Shown here in pieces: positions 63,585 through 64,000 of a stretch of 64,000 bases of DNA. The notes beneath the pieces are model-generated. The model did not search any database, was not told the origin of the DNA, and was given only the letters and a program-made list of their open reading frames with translations. The stretch is from Tribonema minus. Taxonomy: Eukaryota > Sar > Xanthophyceae > Tribonematales > Tribonemataceae. Each line of letters opens with the position of its first letter. Positions within the stretch are counted from its first letter, which is position 1. The position numbers were made by a program, and so were the translations under genes. The stretch spans positions 434,001-498,000 of the forward strand of contig JAFCMP010000541.1 of NCBI GenBank assembly GCA_017506865.1, given 5' to 3'.

Positions 63585-64000
63585 GTGGGGCCGCGCGCCG
63601 CATGCCGCAAGCGCTGTGTATATGGCTCTGTTTGATTTCACATGGTATTACTTGAAGTACCACATGCCATTGATGTGACTGCATGCATCTTGGTATAGTG
63701 CAAGTGCGCGCATGTTTGCTCTTCATATCATTCATGCAGGTGCATTCATCATGGTACAAGCTGCATGCAATCGTGGTGCAAGCCGCATGCAAGGGCATTG
63801 ATGACACCTGGGCGCTTATACACAGCATGTGTACACCAAAAACCTTCTCAGTACGCAGTGCATGCATGCCAGCCGGAGCCATGGTCTTTCCTCGAGACCC
63901 TGTGCGACTTCATCCATCTGCTATCCCCATTAATCTTCTGCGTATGTGTGTGTATGTACTGAGAAAGTTCTTGGTGTACATGTGCTATGTTGCTTCCGAA

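Overview
The window is nuclear DNA of a eukaryote, most likely a photosynthetic stramenopile (ochrophyte alga). Conserved proteins are split into many short exons with GT-AG (once GC-AG) introns. The MnmG precursor begins with a signal-peptide-like stretch followed by the heterokont plastid motif ASAFVP, and interstitial TTAGGG/CCCTAA repeats are scattered through introns. Exons are very GC-rich. Every joined exon chain reported here was checked by hand for phase continuity.

Layout: 1-5.5 kb has no confident gene, but holds a 49-bp-stem hairpin, G-tract repeats and possible 3' exons of the next gene. 5.8-14.9 kb (minus) encodes a G-protein-coupled-receptor-kinase-type protein (RGS domain, AGC kinase, AGC C-tail). 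16.9-18.2 kb holds two weak minus ORFs. 18.5-22.15 kb (minus) is a three-exon gene of unknown function rich in Gln and Gly. It diverges from 22.3-32.4 kb (plus), a complete nine-exon MnmG/GidA gene. 34.6-41.7 kb (minus) is a complete eight-exon MutL-family gene of the PMS1/PMS2 endonuclease type. It diverges from 41.8/42.1-57.5 kb (plus), an ankyrin-like repeat gene (A). A second copy of that family (B) starts at 60.16 kb and runs off the window.

One intron of gene A carries a 7.3-kb retroelement: a coiled-coil ORF1 and a 1388-aa ORF2 with reverse transcriptase, CCHC finger and a probable restriction-like endonuclease, bounded by 1056-bp direct repeats that read as identical. The next intron holds the C-terminal third of a second, different element of the same general type.

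The most unusual feature is systematic. In the kinase, MnmG and PMS genes many exons are accompanied in the neighbouring introns by partial copies of themselves. Copies of an exon's 3' end with its donor site lie downstream, and copies of its 5' end with its acceptor lie upstream. There are up to six per side, and where I compared them they decay with distance from the real exon. I call these exon-boundary echoes. They are interleaved with telomere-like repeats lying mostly in the CCCTAA sense relative to transcription, a sequence that contains the branch-point-like CTAAC.
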